NCBI GenBank assembly: GCA_003244105.1
Contig: QHBK01000001.1
Location: 1-51,883, forward strand
Reading direction: 5' to 3'
DNA length: 51,883 bases
Origin: Candidatus Eremiobacter antarcticus
GTDB lineage: Bacteria > Vulcanimicrobiota > Vulcanimicrobiia > Eremiobacterales > Eremiobacteraceae
The first letter of the stretch is position 1. Every line of letters starts with the position of its first letter. Position numbers and translations under genes: made by a program. This document shows, piece by piece, positions 16,330 to 24,792 of this stretch. Under the pieces are notes generated by a model. That model had not been told where the DNA came from and did no database searches. It saw nothing but the letters and a program-made list of their open reading frames with translations.

Positions 16330-17454
16330 GTGACTGCAAGTGTGAGCCGGCCTGCGTTGCGAGCGGGTCTCTATGGAACGGGCGCGTTTGGGCGCTTCTT
16401 GCTGGAATCGCTTTCGGACAGTGCGAGCATGCGCGTGGAAGCGCTCGCCAACCGCACTGCGGCGCGCGGTGCTGTCGTCGCACGAGAATACGGCATCGAA
16501 CGCCGCTACGATACGTATGAGGAGTTGCTGGCCGACCCGGCGCTTGAGGCGATCATCATCGCAACGCCGCCCGCGGATCACGGCGCGGCCGCGCTCGCGG
16601 CGCTGAGCGCGGGCAAACATATCTTCATCGAAAAGCCTCTCGCCACGACGCTCGAGGCGGCGGATCGTATCCTGGCCGGCGCCGCGGCAGCGCACCGAAG
16701 GGTCGCGGTTGATTATCCACTCATGTACACGCCGCTCGTCGAAGGTTTGCGCCAATTCCGCACCTCGCAACTGTGCGGAAAGCTGCTACGCATCTCCGTG
16801 GAGAACATCGCGAGCTGCGACGGCTTAGACGACGATCACTGGTTTTGGAACAAGGAGCTGTCCGGCGGCATTTTCGTGGAGCACGGCGTCCACTTCTTCG
16901 ACTGGTGCGGCGCCTTGGCCGGAGCGGCGCGGCAAGTATCGGCCCTGACGTTTCTCAACGGAAAGCGGGAAGATCGCGTCTTCGCCGCGGTCGACCACGC
17001 CGGCGGTGCGTTAGCGACGTATTTCCATGCCTTTGTCACCAGCCCGGAAAACGAGCGGACGCGCGCGGTCATCTCATTTGAGTCGGTGGACGCCGTCGTG
17101 GATGGCTGGGTTCCTCTGGTCCTGCGCATGTACGGCCCGTCTGCCGCTGTTGCGACGACGACCATCCGGCGCATGCTCGATCGCTCGGTTGAGAGCATCC
17201 CGGACGCTTCGGCCGGCTTCGCGTTCAGTTCGGGCGATAAGCAACAAGCATATGGCCGAGCGGTGCGAGCCGCGGTGGAAGACTTCGCGCGCGCAGTGCA
17301 CGACCCGAGCTACGTGCCTCGAAATGACGCGACCCGCGCTTACGCCAGCTTACAAGTGGCAGTGGCGGCGCGCGAGGCGGCCGCGACTGGAGTCACGCAG
17401 CTTATCGCGAAGAGGGCCGCTAGGGAGTCGATAGCCGATACCGCGAGGGCTTAA
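16330..17454 (+). CDS. Gfo/Idh/MocA-family oxidoreductase
   Basis: 374 residues. The N-terminal Rossmann motif is GLYGTGAFGRFLLESL. The classic EKPLATTLEAAD (residues about 100-111) supplies the conserved Lys-Pro, and the helix HGVHFFDWCGALAG matches the active-site region of this family. These NAD(P)-dependent enzymes oxidise or reduce sugar and inositol hydroxyls. It begins one base after the upstream TAA, so co-transcription is likely. Its 3' end overlaps the convergent alcohol dehydrogenase by 4 bases, and the two oxidoreductases plus the GH5-like gene form a carbohydrate cluster. Confidence 0.88.
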   Translation: MTASVSRPALRAGLYGTGAFGRFLLESLSDSASMRVEALANRTAARGAVVAREYGIERRYDTYEELLADPALEAIIIATPPADHGAAALAALSAGKHIFIEKPLATTLEAADRILAGAAAAHRRVAVDYPLMYTPLVEGLRQFRTSQLCGKLLRISVENIASCDGLDDDHWFWNKELSGGIFVEHGVHFFDWCGALAGAARQVSALTFLNGKREDRVFAAVDHAGGALATYFHAFVTSPENERTRAVISFESVDAVVDGWVPLVLRMYGPSAAVATTTIRRMLDRSVESIPDASAGFAFSSGDKQQAYGRAVRAAVEDFARAVHDPSYVPRNDATRAYASLQVAVAAREAAATGVTQLIAKRAARESIADTARA

Positions 17455-18461
17455 GCAAACTCCAAAGCGATCTTGACTTCATCCGGTGCGGGTTTGCCGA
17501 GGAGCAGCTTGGGGAGATCAGCGAGCTCCACGCGATCCGAAACGATCTTGTCCACCTCAACCGTACGCTCGGCCAACATGACGACGGCTTTCTCCATCGT
17601 GAACGGGTTGATGTTGGAAGCCGCCAGGCGCAACTCTTTTCGGTACAGTTCGTACGGTTCGATGGGAACGGACGTCTTCGCCGGTGCGACGCCGAAGAGC
17701 AAGATGTCAGCGCCGCGTCGCGCCAGGCGCACGGCGCTTTGCAGCGCTGCGGGAGCGCCCGTGCAGTCGACCACGACATCGTACGCGGCCGTATGGCTGG
17801 CGTGCTCCATCATCTCGGGGGTGTAGACCTCGTTCGCTCCGAGCTCTTCTGCAAGACTGCGTCGCGCAGAGGACGGCTCGGAGATGGTCACGGATGAAGC
17901 GCCTACTGAACGCAGCACTTGCAGCATCAGCAGACCGATGCTGCCTGCGCCGAGGATCACGGCGCTCGCCCCTAAGGGCGTGACGACTCGCTCTACCCCA
18001 TGAATGACGCACGACAGCGGCTCTGCAAACGCCGCATCGCGCAACGACACCCCCGCCGGCACTTTGTACGCTTGTGCCTGCGGTACGACGATGTGCGGCG
18101 CCATTGCGCCGGGTCGGGTCACGCCGATTGCTTCCAGCCGCTCGCACAAGTGGACGTCGCCACGCCTGCATGGCGTGCATTCGTGGCATGCGATGTTGGG
18201 ATCGATCGCGACCGAGTCGCCGGCCACGAATTTATCGGCGGTTGGACCAACCGCCGCAACGGTGCCGGCGAACTCATGACCCAACACGTTCGGATACGTT
18301 GCCGGATACGTTCCGTCCGCGATATGCCTGTCCGTGCCGCATACGCCGCACGCCGCGACCTTTAGGGCGATGTCCGAGCCTTGCGGTTCAGCCTCTTCCC
18401 AAGCGTCGACTGAGACTCCGCGAGGCCGGCGAACGACGAGTGCTTGCATCGGTTTCGGCAT
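17451..18461 (-). CDS. Zinc-dependent medium-chain alcohol/polyol dehydrogenase
   Basis: 336 residues. Catalytic-zinc ligands lie in GVCGTDRHI and NVLGHEFAGTV, the structural-zinc cysteines in CHECTPCRRGDVHLC, and the NAD-binding loop in VILGAGSIGLLML. The arrangement matches threonine/sorbitol-type MDR dehydrogenases. Located beside a Gfo/Idh/MocA enzyme and a GH5-like hydrolase, it probably oxidises a sugar or sugar alcohol, but no substrate is indicated by the sequence. The promoter region is shared with the divergent GH5-like gene at 18525. Confidence 0.9.
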   Translation of the reverse strand: MPKPMQALVVRRPRGVSVDAWEEAEPQGSDIALKVAACGVCGTDRHIADGTYPATYPNVLGHEFAGTVAAVGPTADKFVAGDSVAIDPNIACHECTPCRRGDVHLCERLEAIGVTRPGAMAPHIVVPQAQAYKVPAGVSLRDAAFAEPLSCVIHGVERVVTPLGASAVILGAGSIGLLMLQVLRSVGASSVTISEPSSARRSLAEELGANEVYTPEMMEHASHTAAYDVVVDCTGAPAALQSAVRLARRGADILLFGVAPAKTSVPIEPYELYRKELRLAASNINPFTMEKAVVMLAERTVEVDKIVSDRVELADLPKLLLGKPAPDEVKIALEFA

Positions 18462-18524
18462 TTGGGAAATCTAACGGCGGACCTTTGAGGGGGCCGTTCG
18501 GCGCGTCGGCGCGAACAGGCGCGC

Positions 18525-20480
18525 GTGGACCGCTTGAGCTTAGAGCGCGGCTATTTTCGCCGTCCATCCGGCGCAGCTGTGTATCTGATCGGCGCTAATT
18601 TTTGGCCGAAGAAGAGCGGCCCGTGGATGTATCGCGAGCCCTGGGATGCAGACGGCATCCAACGCGATCTCTCCGAGCTTGCGCAGCTTGGCGCAAACGT
18701 CGTCCGCACGTTCTGCTTTTTGCCCGACTTTTTGCCATCTCCGGATGCCATTGACACAACTGCGCTGCAGCGTCTTGAGATGTTGGTCGAGCTGGCCGCA
18801 CAACAGGAGCTGTGGTCTGTACCGACGTTCTTGGTCGGTCATATGTCGGGTGAGAACTGGGCGCCGGATTGGAGCCTCGGGCGCGACTGGTACACGGACG
18901 CGGGACTCTTGCGCGCCAGCGAACTTCTCGTCCAAGCCGTCGTCACGCGCTTCAGCGGCGACGCGCGCATCGCGGCCTATCTCGTGACAAACGAATGGCC
19001 GCTGTTCGCGGGCGTGGCGACACCGGCCAATGGATTTGCCTGGGCTGAGCGCATGTGTGCGGCAGTCCGGGGCGCGGACCCGCACGCGCTCGTGTCTTTG
19101 GGTGATGGGTCGTGGGATATGATGGCGGGCGAGCAGACGGGTCTCCCCACGCCGGCTCTGAAAGAGACCATCGACTTCGTCGGCCCTCACTTCTACCCCA
19201 AGGAAACCGACTCGCTGCGGCATTCCGGATTCGCCGCGTTTGCCATGCGCATGCTGCAGCCGTTCGGCCTTCCGGTGCTCCTCGAAGAATTCGGCTGTTC
19301 GTCCGATCAGACGACCGACGAGAACGCTGCGCATTACTACCGCACGGTTTTGTGGTCGGCGTTCGGAGCCGGCAATTGCGGATCGCTGTTTTGGAACTCG
19401 CACGACTTTGCGTGCGAAGACAAGCCGCCATACGATCATCATCCCTATGAGCTGCACTTCGGGGTCTTGCGCACCGACGGCAGTCCCAAACCGCAGGCCG
19501 AAGAAGTGCGCCGGTTCGCGCGCGTCATGCGCGGCCACGATCCGGATGAATGGCAGCCGCAGGCTGCAGAGGCGCTGATCGGGCGATGCAGTTACTACAC
19601 CACTGCGTTTCCGTTCGATTGGGGATGGACCAAAAAGCAGCTCAACAACTTGTACCTGCAGGCGTACGTGACCGCAAGCCTTGCCGGTCTAAACGCTGCG
19701 TTCGTCGATTTGACGTCTCTCGAAGCCTGCCCGGCGACGAAGCTTCTGTTGCTTCCTTGCCTGCAGCAGATCACGACGGAAGACGTCGCGCAGCTTTACC
19801 GCTTTGCAGATGGCGGCGGTACGGTGTATCTGTCTTGCGGCGGCGAACCGTGGTTCCCGGGCTTAGCCGATTTCATCGGCGCCAAACCCAATATACGCTA
19901 TGGCCTGGTCGAACCGCCGGCGGGTGTTCCCATCAACTTGCGCCTTACCTCTGAGGGCGCTGCGTTCACGCGCGCTGCTGCAGGCGAACGTGAGCTGGGG
20001 TTCTCAGTGCGAGGAGCTGAGCGGCTCGCGGCACCCCTGCGTTGCAGTCCGCTTGACGCGACGGTGTTGGCCCTCGACAATCGCGATGACCCGGCGCTGC
20101 TGCTCAGGCCGCTCGGCAAAGGACGGGTCGTGTTCCTGACGTACCCGCTTGAGTATTACGCTTTGAACGGACTGGAAGGCAACGCAGACAACCCGTTATG
20201 GAAGGTGTATGCAATGGTCGCCAAAATTGGCGGCGTTCGCCCTCCGATTTCCACCGGCGTGCCCGATGTCCAGTGCTTTGTCCGGAGAGCCGTTCGCAAG
20301 CCGCCGCGCCAGCGTATCCTGTTGGTCAACCACGCATGGCGCGACGTTCAGGCTAACCTCACCGACGGCGAGGGGCGACCAGTCCGGGGCCTCTCCGATG
20401 TTGAGTCGGGGGAGCAAGCAGCCAGCGCAAATGTGCGCCTGGGGCCCAAGGCGGTGCGAATCTTCGAACGCACCCTGTAA
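18525..20480 (+). CDS. GH5-like glycoside hydrolase with C-terminal amidotransferase-like domain
   Basis: 651 residues from GTG 18525. The N-terminal (beta/alpha)8 barrel starts VYLIGANFWP and QLGANVVRTF. The acid/base is Asn-Glu in LVTNEWPLF (E157) and the nucleophile lies in LLEEFGCS (E255), as in clan GH-A. From about residue 360 a Rossmann-like domain resembling the trimerisation domain of GH42 enzymes follows (LLLPCLQQITTEDVAQLYRFADGGGTVYL), then a short beta domain with GKGRVVFLTYPLEYY. No signal peptide, so it is probably cytosolic and acts on imported oligosaccharides. The neighbouring dehydrogenases suggest sugar catabolism. The exact GH family is uncertain. Confidence 0.8.
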   Translation: MDRLSLERGYFRRPSGAAVYLIGANFWPKKSGPWMYREPWDADGIQRDLSELAQLGANVVRTFCFLPDFLPSPDAIDTTALQRLEMLVELAAQQELWSVPTFLVGHMSGENWAPDWSLGRDWYTDAGLLRASELLVQAVVTRFSGDARIAAYLVTNEWPLFAGVATPANGFAWAERMCAAVRGADPHALVSLGDGSWDMMAGEQTGLPTPALKETIDFVGPHFYPKETDSLRHSGFAAFAMRMLQPFGLPVLLEEFGCSSDQTTDENAAHYYRTVLWSAFGAGNCGSLFWNSHDFACEDKPPYDHHPYELHFGVLRTDGSPKPQAEEVRRFARVMRGHDPDEWQPQAAEALIGRCSYYTTAFPFDWGWTKKQLNNLYLQAYVTASLAGLNAAFVDLTSLEACPATKLLLLPCLQQITTEDVAQLYRFADGGGTVYLSCGGEPWFPGLADFIGAKPNIRYGLVEPPAGVPINLRLTSEGAAFTRAAAGERELGFSVRGAERLAAPLRCSPLDATVLALDNRDDPALLLRPLGKGRVVFLTYPLEYYALNGLEGNADNPLWKVYAMVAKIGGVRPPISTGVPDVQCFVRRAVRKPPRQRILLVNHAWRDVQANLTDGEGRPVRGLSDVESGEQAASANVRLGPKAVRIFERTL

Positions 20481-20496
20481 GAGCTGGCCCATAACG

Positions 20497-20525
20497 AGAG
20501 CGGCCGCAAGTCTTGCAGCCGCTCT
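20497..20525. terminator. Bidirectional terminator-like hairpin
   Basis: AGAGCGGC/GCCGCTCT (8 bp) encloses GCAAG/CTTGC (5 bp) with single unpaired bases between and a 1-nt apex as written. It lies between the convergent GH5-like and SRPBCC genes. The T tract is weak on both strands. Confidence 0.55.
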
Positions 20526-20550
20526 TCATCGTAGGTGCGTTCGCTATTCG

Positions 20551-21693
20551 CTAGAGATCGCTCTCGTCAGCTTCCGAGACACCGCCAAGATCTTCTTCGT
20601 CCAAGGCCTCGTCGGACAGTGGCCTCGTTCCAGAGCTTGGCCGTTTGCCTGTCGCAGTGCCACCTGCGGATCCCACGCCCATGGTGGAACCCGAGAGCCC
20701 CGGCACCGACGTGCCGGAAACGCCGGTTGTGGCAGAACCTCCGACGCCGGTCGTCGATGCTCCGCCGGTGAGGCCGGTGGTCGAGCCGGCGATGGTCGAG
20801 GCCGTTCCCCCTACGCCCGACGAAGCCGTCCCAGCGCCGGTGGTCGTGCCGCGGCTGCTCTCGGTCCCGTAATCGGTGGCCGAGCCCACGGATGTATAAT
20901 CGTCGCTCATCGCTCCCGCCGCACCGTAGCCGCCGGTTGCGGATCCGGTTGTGGATCCCGTTGTCGCCCCAACGCTTTCCGGTGGAAGACCGGAAAAGTC
21001 GCTGCCGCTGCGATCTTTCGTCTGACCGGTGGTCGTGGCGTTGCCTGCCGAGCCCGCGTCATAGGGGTCGCTTGACGTGGCAGCCAGACCACTTGAGCTT
21101 CCTGACGCGCCGGCCGAAAAATCGCGATCTCGCTGCGAACCCAACGTGTCGGCAGGGGTTGCGCCGGTCGCACCCATGCTTGCATCCTGGGCTCGAGTCG
21201 TCTTGCCCTTGGCCGCTGCGCTGTCGCTGTGGAACAGGTAGTCGGAAGATTCGGGATCCAAAGCGCCGGGCGGTGCTCCCGCCACCATGGCCGCGAAGTT
21301 GTCGAGGTCGCGCTGCAGCGCAGCTTCGAGCGATTTGCCGGCGCCAAGCGCCTCGCCAATCGCGCCGAGAACACCCGCGGGCGGATCGTAACTGATTGTC
21401 ACGTCCACGCGCGTCTGGTTAGCGCCGGCGGGGCTGAAGCGCACCGCGCCGCTGTTCTTCAAGCCGTTGGTGGAGCGCCAGCCGATCTGTTGATCCTCGA
21501 TCCAGCCCTCATTCACCGCATCCCACTCGTGCTTGCCCACGACGTCGGCAACCCAATGGCTGCGCTGGTCGTCGTAGTACGTGACTTCCTTGATATGGCT
21601 CATGAATTTGGGGTAATCGTTGAAGTGTGAAAAGAGCTGGTACACCTGATGAACCGGAGCGTTCACCGTCACGGATGCGTGGTGTGCGGCCAT
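20551..21693 (-). CDS. SRPBCC (COQ10/START-like) protein with long Gly/Ser/Thr-rich tail
   Basis: 380 residues from ATG 21693 (GGGAGA upstream). Residues 1-150 form a polyketide-cyclase/COQ10-like SRPBCC domain: VTVNAPVHQVYQLFSHFNDYPKFM, WVADVVGKHEWDAVNEGW, GWRSTNGLKNSGAVRF, DVTISYDPPAG. This domain binds hydrophobic ligands. The remaining ~220 residues are low-complexity, dominated by TTG, GST and SGG steps, ending in an acidic cap (LDEEDLGGVSEADESDL). Similar two-part proteins occur in several soil phyla and the tail is probably disordered. No partner gene is evident. Confidence 0.82.
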   Translation of the reverse strand: MAAHHASVTVNAPVHQVYQLFSHFNDYPKFMSHIKEVTYYDDQRSHWVADVVGKHEWDAVNEGWIEDQQIGWRSTNGLKNSGAVRFSPAGANQTRVDVTISYDPPAGVLGAIGEALGAGKSLEAALQRDLDNFAAMVAGAPPGALDPESSDYLFHSDSAAAKGKTTRAQDASMGATGATPADTLGSQRDRDFSAGASGSSSGLAATSSDPYDAGSAGNATTTGQTKDRSGSDFSGLPPESVGATTGSTTGSATGGYGAAGAMSDDYTSVGSATDYGTESSRGTTTGAGTASSGVGGTASTIAGSTTGLTGGASTTGVGGSATTGVSGTSVPGLSGSTMGVGSAGGTATGKRPSSGTRPLSDEALDEEDLGGVSEADESDL

Positions 21694-21867
21694 ATTCTTG
21701 TCTCCCGTGGCTTTGCGCCAAATTGAATGAGCCTCTGAGCCTCGCGGCTCTGCGACCACGTACCCTGAGGTGGGGGAGGGCAAACGTCTCATTTATCCCG
21801 GCGTCTGTGTATGTGGCTCTGAAATGTGGGAGAATGTGACCAGGACCATAGCTGCAAGGAGAGCCCG

Positions 21868-22251
21868 GTGGAAATCGACCTGACATTGGACATCCGCCAC
21901 ACCCCCGATGTCTCGATCGTCCGCATGATCGGGTCGCTCACAGCGGAGACCTATGCGGCGTTCAGGGACTGCACGGACGGGTTCGACGAGCTCTTCCGGC
22001 GCTACGTGGTTGCTAACCTCAACCTCGTCAACGATATCGACGTCTCCGGCTTTTGCAATCTCTTGAATCTAGCCCGCGAGCTGCGCGACAACAAACGGGC
22101 ACTCGCCATCGTCGTCAACGATCAGACCGCGCGCGAGTCGTTCTCGATGATGGGCTTTGACCTTGTGTGCGCTCACGAATCAAGCGCAGTCGCCGCTTTT
22201 CACCAGCTGGCGGTACTGCATAAAGTGAAGCACTGGCCCAAAGCGTCGTAG
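21868..22251 (+). CDS. STAS-domain protein (anti-sigma antagonist-like)
   Basis: 127 residues from GTG 21868, with AAGGAGA 7 nt before it. The fold is that of SpoIIAA-like STAS domains: VSIVRMIGSLTAETYAAFRD, then LNLVNDIDVSGFCNLLNLA, where the D-x-SG motif provides the serine phosphorylated by cognate kinases, and ALAIVVNDQTARESFSMMGF. Such proteins control partner-switching of anti-sigma factors. No kinase or sigma gene is adjacent, so the partner is unknown. Confidence 0.82.
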   Translation: MEIDLTLDIRHTPDVSIVRMIGSLTAETYAAFRDCTDGFDELFRRYVVANLNLVNDIDVSGFCNLLNLARELRDNKRALAIVVNDQTARESFSMMGFDLVCAHESSAVAAFHQLAVLHKVKHWPKAS

Positions 22252-22266
22252 ACATTCCCGCCCCGC

Positions 22267-23010
22267 TCACGACGCAGCCAGGATTTCGATCAGCTTCTTC
22301 GCGTTTTTCACCGCGTGTGCTTGAACGTCGTTGTTGAAATAGACGTAGACTTTGCGCGCGCCGAGCGAGCGCATGTCCATGAGGCGCTGAGCCCAGCCTT
22401 TGAGCATTCGATCGCTGTACCTGCCCGTGAAGGGCGCGAGCGAGCCGTGCAACCGGACGTAGCCAAATGAAGCGGTGACTTCAGGAGGCGTCTCGCTCTT
22501 CTTCATGTCGTGCGCGCAGAGCGCAACATTGTAGCGGCGTAAAAGGTCGAAAACTGCGCTCGAAAGCCACGACTTGTTGCGGAACTCCAGAACGTGCTGC
22601 TGCTCAGGGGCAAGCGTCCGTAAGAAGTCCTCCAGGCGTTGGTCGTCGCGCTCCATCTTCGGGGGAAGCTGATACAGCAGCGGTCCGAGAGCCGCACCAA
22701 GACCGGTGGCGGATTTCATGAGCCGCTCGACAGGCTCGGCCGGCTCTTTGAGGCGTTTGAGGTGGGTGAGATACCGGCTGCCCTTGACCGCGAACACGAA
22801 GCCTTGCGGCACTTGCTTGCGCCACGATTTAAACACGCTGCGCTTCGGCAGACGATAGAAGCTGGCATTGATCTCGACGGTCCGGAAGTGCTCAGTGTAG
22901 AACAACAGCCACTGAGAAGCGGGCAACTTCTTCGGATAAAAGCGGCCGCGCCAGTGCTGGTATGACCAGCCGCTTGTGCCCACATAAAACGGCCCGGTTT
23001 GGGCTGTCAC
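22267..23010 (-). CDS. DUF72 (YecE-like) protein
   Basis: 247 residues. The start YVGTSGWSYQHWRGRFYP, the internal FRTVEINASFYRLP and the ending VYVYFNNDVQAHAVKNAKKL are signatures of DUF72, a TIM-barrel family of unknown enzymatic function related to sugar isomerase folds. Full length for the family. Convergent with the STAS gene, 15 bp apart; downstream of the small secreted protein gene on the same strand. Confidence 0.9.
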   Translation of the reverse strand: MTAQTGPFYVGTSGWSYQHWRGRFYPKKLPASQWLLFYTEHFRTVEINASFYRLPKRSVFKSWRKQVPQGFVFAVKGSRYLTHLKRLKEPAEPVERLMKSATGLGAALGPLLYQLPPKMERDDQRLEDFLRTLAPEQQHVLEFRNKSWLSSAVFDLLRRYNVALCAHDMKKSETPPEVTASFGYVRLHGSLAPFTGRYSDRMLKGWAQRLMDMRSLGARKVYVYFNNDVQAHAVKNAKKLIEILAAS

Positions 23011-23047
23011 GCCACGTTCGCTTGCGGGGCCCTACAAGCGCAAGTCG

Positions 23048-23569
23048 TCAGTAAAGAGTGACGCCCGTGCGGCGGTAGGCGACCAAGTCGAAGACGTCGC
23101 CCATCAGGATGCCGTTGGAAAATGCGAGCGCCGGTTTTTGGGCGGTCTGCGGAAGATCGAAGGCCAGCTGAAATGACGCGTGACCCCCGGCCGGCACACT
23201 ATGCGAGGTTGGATGACCGTGGTTCAACTTCGCTTGCGCATGCGGTGCCACGCCGTATGTGACTCCCTTGGCATCGACGATGTGAGCGACGCGATCATCC
23301 CATTCATAGGGCACCCTCAGAGCGTGATTGTCGAGACGCACGGTGACCAGATAAAAAATGCCGCGGGCACGGACAGCCTCTGAGTCTTCGCCAACCGTTT
23401 TCGCCTTGCCCACAGCTGTCACGGTGTACGTGAAATCATCTTGGCGTATGGGAACGCCGAGGCCGACGAAAACCTGAGGCCGCGAAAAGGCGTACACGCA
23501 CAGATAGACCCCGGCGACGCATAAGAGGCCGCCAAGTCCGAGCAGGGGCAAGAGAACGGCGCGCCGCAT
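23048..23569 (-). CDS. Membrane-anchored or secreted protein, DUF4352-like
   Basis: 173 residues from ATG 23569, chosen because a near-consensus promoter ends 6 nt upstream; the longer frame from 23608 would start inside the -35 box. An N-terminal hydrophobic helix (AVLLPLLGLGGLLCVAGVYLCVYAF) acts as anchor or signal. The rest is an immunoglobulin-like beta domain (FTYTVTAVGKAKTVG; GIFYLVTVRLDNHALR; SFQLAFDLPQ), similar to DUF4352 telokin-like domains found in lipoproteins. Function unknown. Expression is probably repressor-controlled through the palindrome at its promoter. Confidence 0.7.
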   Translation of the reverse strand: MRRAVLLPLLGLGGLLCVAGVYLCVYAFSRPQVFVGLGVPIRQDDFTYTVTAVGKAKTVGEDSEAVRARGIFYLVTVRLDNHALRVPYEWDDRVAHIVDAKGVTYGVAPHAQAKLNHGHPTSHSVPAGGHASFQLAFDLPQTAQKPALAFSNGILMGDVFDLVAYRRTGVTLY

Positions 23570-23604
23570 AGTTACTTTATACCGCAAAGTAACTTGGTTG
23601 TCAA
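23570..23604 (-). promoter_or_regulatory. Sigma-70 promoter with 25-bp palindromic operator, leaderless
   Basis: Minus strand: TTGACA (23604-23599), 17-bp spacer, TATAAA (23581-23576), then 6 nt to the ATG. A perfect 9-bp inverted repeat AGTTACTTT-N7-AAAGTAACT (23570-23594) covers the spacer, the -10 box and the bases up to the start codon. The mRNA is likely leaderless and the palindrome is a strong operator candidate; the regulator is not in the window. Confidence 0.75.
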
Positions 23605-23822
23605 TCATCGTTCATATAATGACCTATAACTTCAGATGAGGGATGAGCCCCAAATCCGACGCTTCACTCCAGGAAAGTCGCTGCTGGAAAAGATATTGCT
23701 AAGAGCCCGAAGCCGTGCCGTTGGCCGCTAAGCGATGCCACGCCGCAGACGATAATTACGTTAAGGGACTTGGCTCTGCTCGATGGGCACTTCCATCATC
23801 GGTTTGAAGGGACGTTTTAAAC

Positions 23823-24614
23823 ATGGTAGCAAGCAAGCGTGCGTTAACACTTGGGGCGGCCGCCCTCTGCTGCGCGAGCGCGCTGTTCGCGGCTGCTTGT
23901 GGGGGCGGATCGTCCACGGGCACGATTCCGAACAACCCGCCGCCGACTGCTACCCCTCCCGCCCCGTCTCCTACGCCGAGCATCTCGGCCGGCGCAGACA
24001 CCATCGTCACCTCACAGGGAGCAATCATCGGGCTGGACGATCAATTCACGCCGGCCGACGGTGACACAGCAAATCCAAGTGCTGGCCACGGGCAACCGGT
24101 AGACGGCATCACGTGCGATACGACCATGTCGGGAAATTATCACATCCACGTCTACCTCGGCATCTATGTCAACGGCACGCGCTACGCCATGCCGGACACC
24201 GTTGGAATGCTGAACCCGGTTGCAGAGCCGGCCGGTGGATTCACGGATGGAGCGCAGTGCTTTTACTGGGTCCACACCCATGATGCGTCGGGAATCGTGC
24301 ACGTCGAGACGCCGAATGCGGGCGGCGCTCCCGTCACGGCGAGCATTATGAACTTGAAGAACGTTCTGGACGTTTGGGGCATCGCTGCCAACACGACGCA
24401 TGTCGGCCAATTCTCGGGCCCCGTAGCGGTGTTCACTTCCGGGCAAGTCTATCGTGGTTCGTCGAACAACGGCCTTGTGTCTTCGACGATGTACACTCAG
24501 TACAACGGCGATCTCAACACGATCCCGCTGTTTTCTCACGAAGTGATCTGGTTGCTCGTCGGCCCGACGTTCCCGGCGTCGCTGCCGAACGTGATGTTCT
24601 ACCCGCAGTTCTAA
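23823..24614 (+). CDS. Secreted lipoprotein with His-rich motifs
   Basis: 263 residues. Signal peptide with lipobox-like ALFAAAC (Cys near residue 26) followed by GGGSSTG and a PPPTATPPAPSPTPS linker. The mature domain has GNYHIHVYLGIYVNGTRYAMP, then FYWVHTHDASGIVHVETP, then VLDVWGIAAN; clustered histidines could bind a metal. I know related lipoproteins of unknown function from the same type of bacteria. It stands alone, followed by tRNA-Val. Confidence 0.75.
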   Translation: MVASKRALTLGAAALCCASALFAAACGGGSSTGTIPNNPPPTATPPAPSPTPSISAGADTIVTSQGAIIGLDDQFTPADGDTANPSAGHGQPVDGITCDTTMSGNYHIHVYLGIYVNGTRYAMPDTVGMLNPVAEPAGGFTDGAQCFYWVHTHDASGIVHVETPNAGGAPVTASIMNLKNVLDVWGIAANTTHVGQFSGPVAVFTSGQVYRGSSNNGLVSSTMYTQYNGDLNTIPLFSHEVIWLLVGPTFPASLPNVMFYPQF

Positions 24615-24643
24615 GGCTAGGCCACCCATCGAGGGCTTGGGGA

Positions 24644-24718
<75 letters not shown>

Positions 24719-24792
24719 GACGGCCTCATTTTACAATATCTGGTTGCCTTTGGCCTACCAGGGGTGTCTTTTGTGAGACGTAACCTCGGCTG

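Noticed and set aside
18540-19538. 332-codon minus-strand frame opposite the GH5-like gene
   Set aside because: Antisense shadow of a well-supported coding sequence.
20640-21180. Repeat-rich region resembling a CRISPR or tandem array
   Set aside because: The repeats are irregular and encode the Gly/Ser/Thr tail of the SRPBCC protein. No CRISPR array was seen anywhere in the window.
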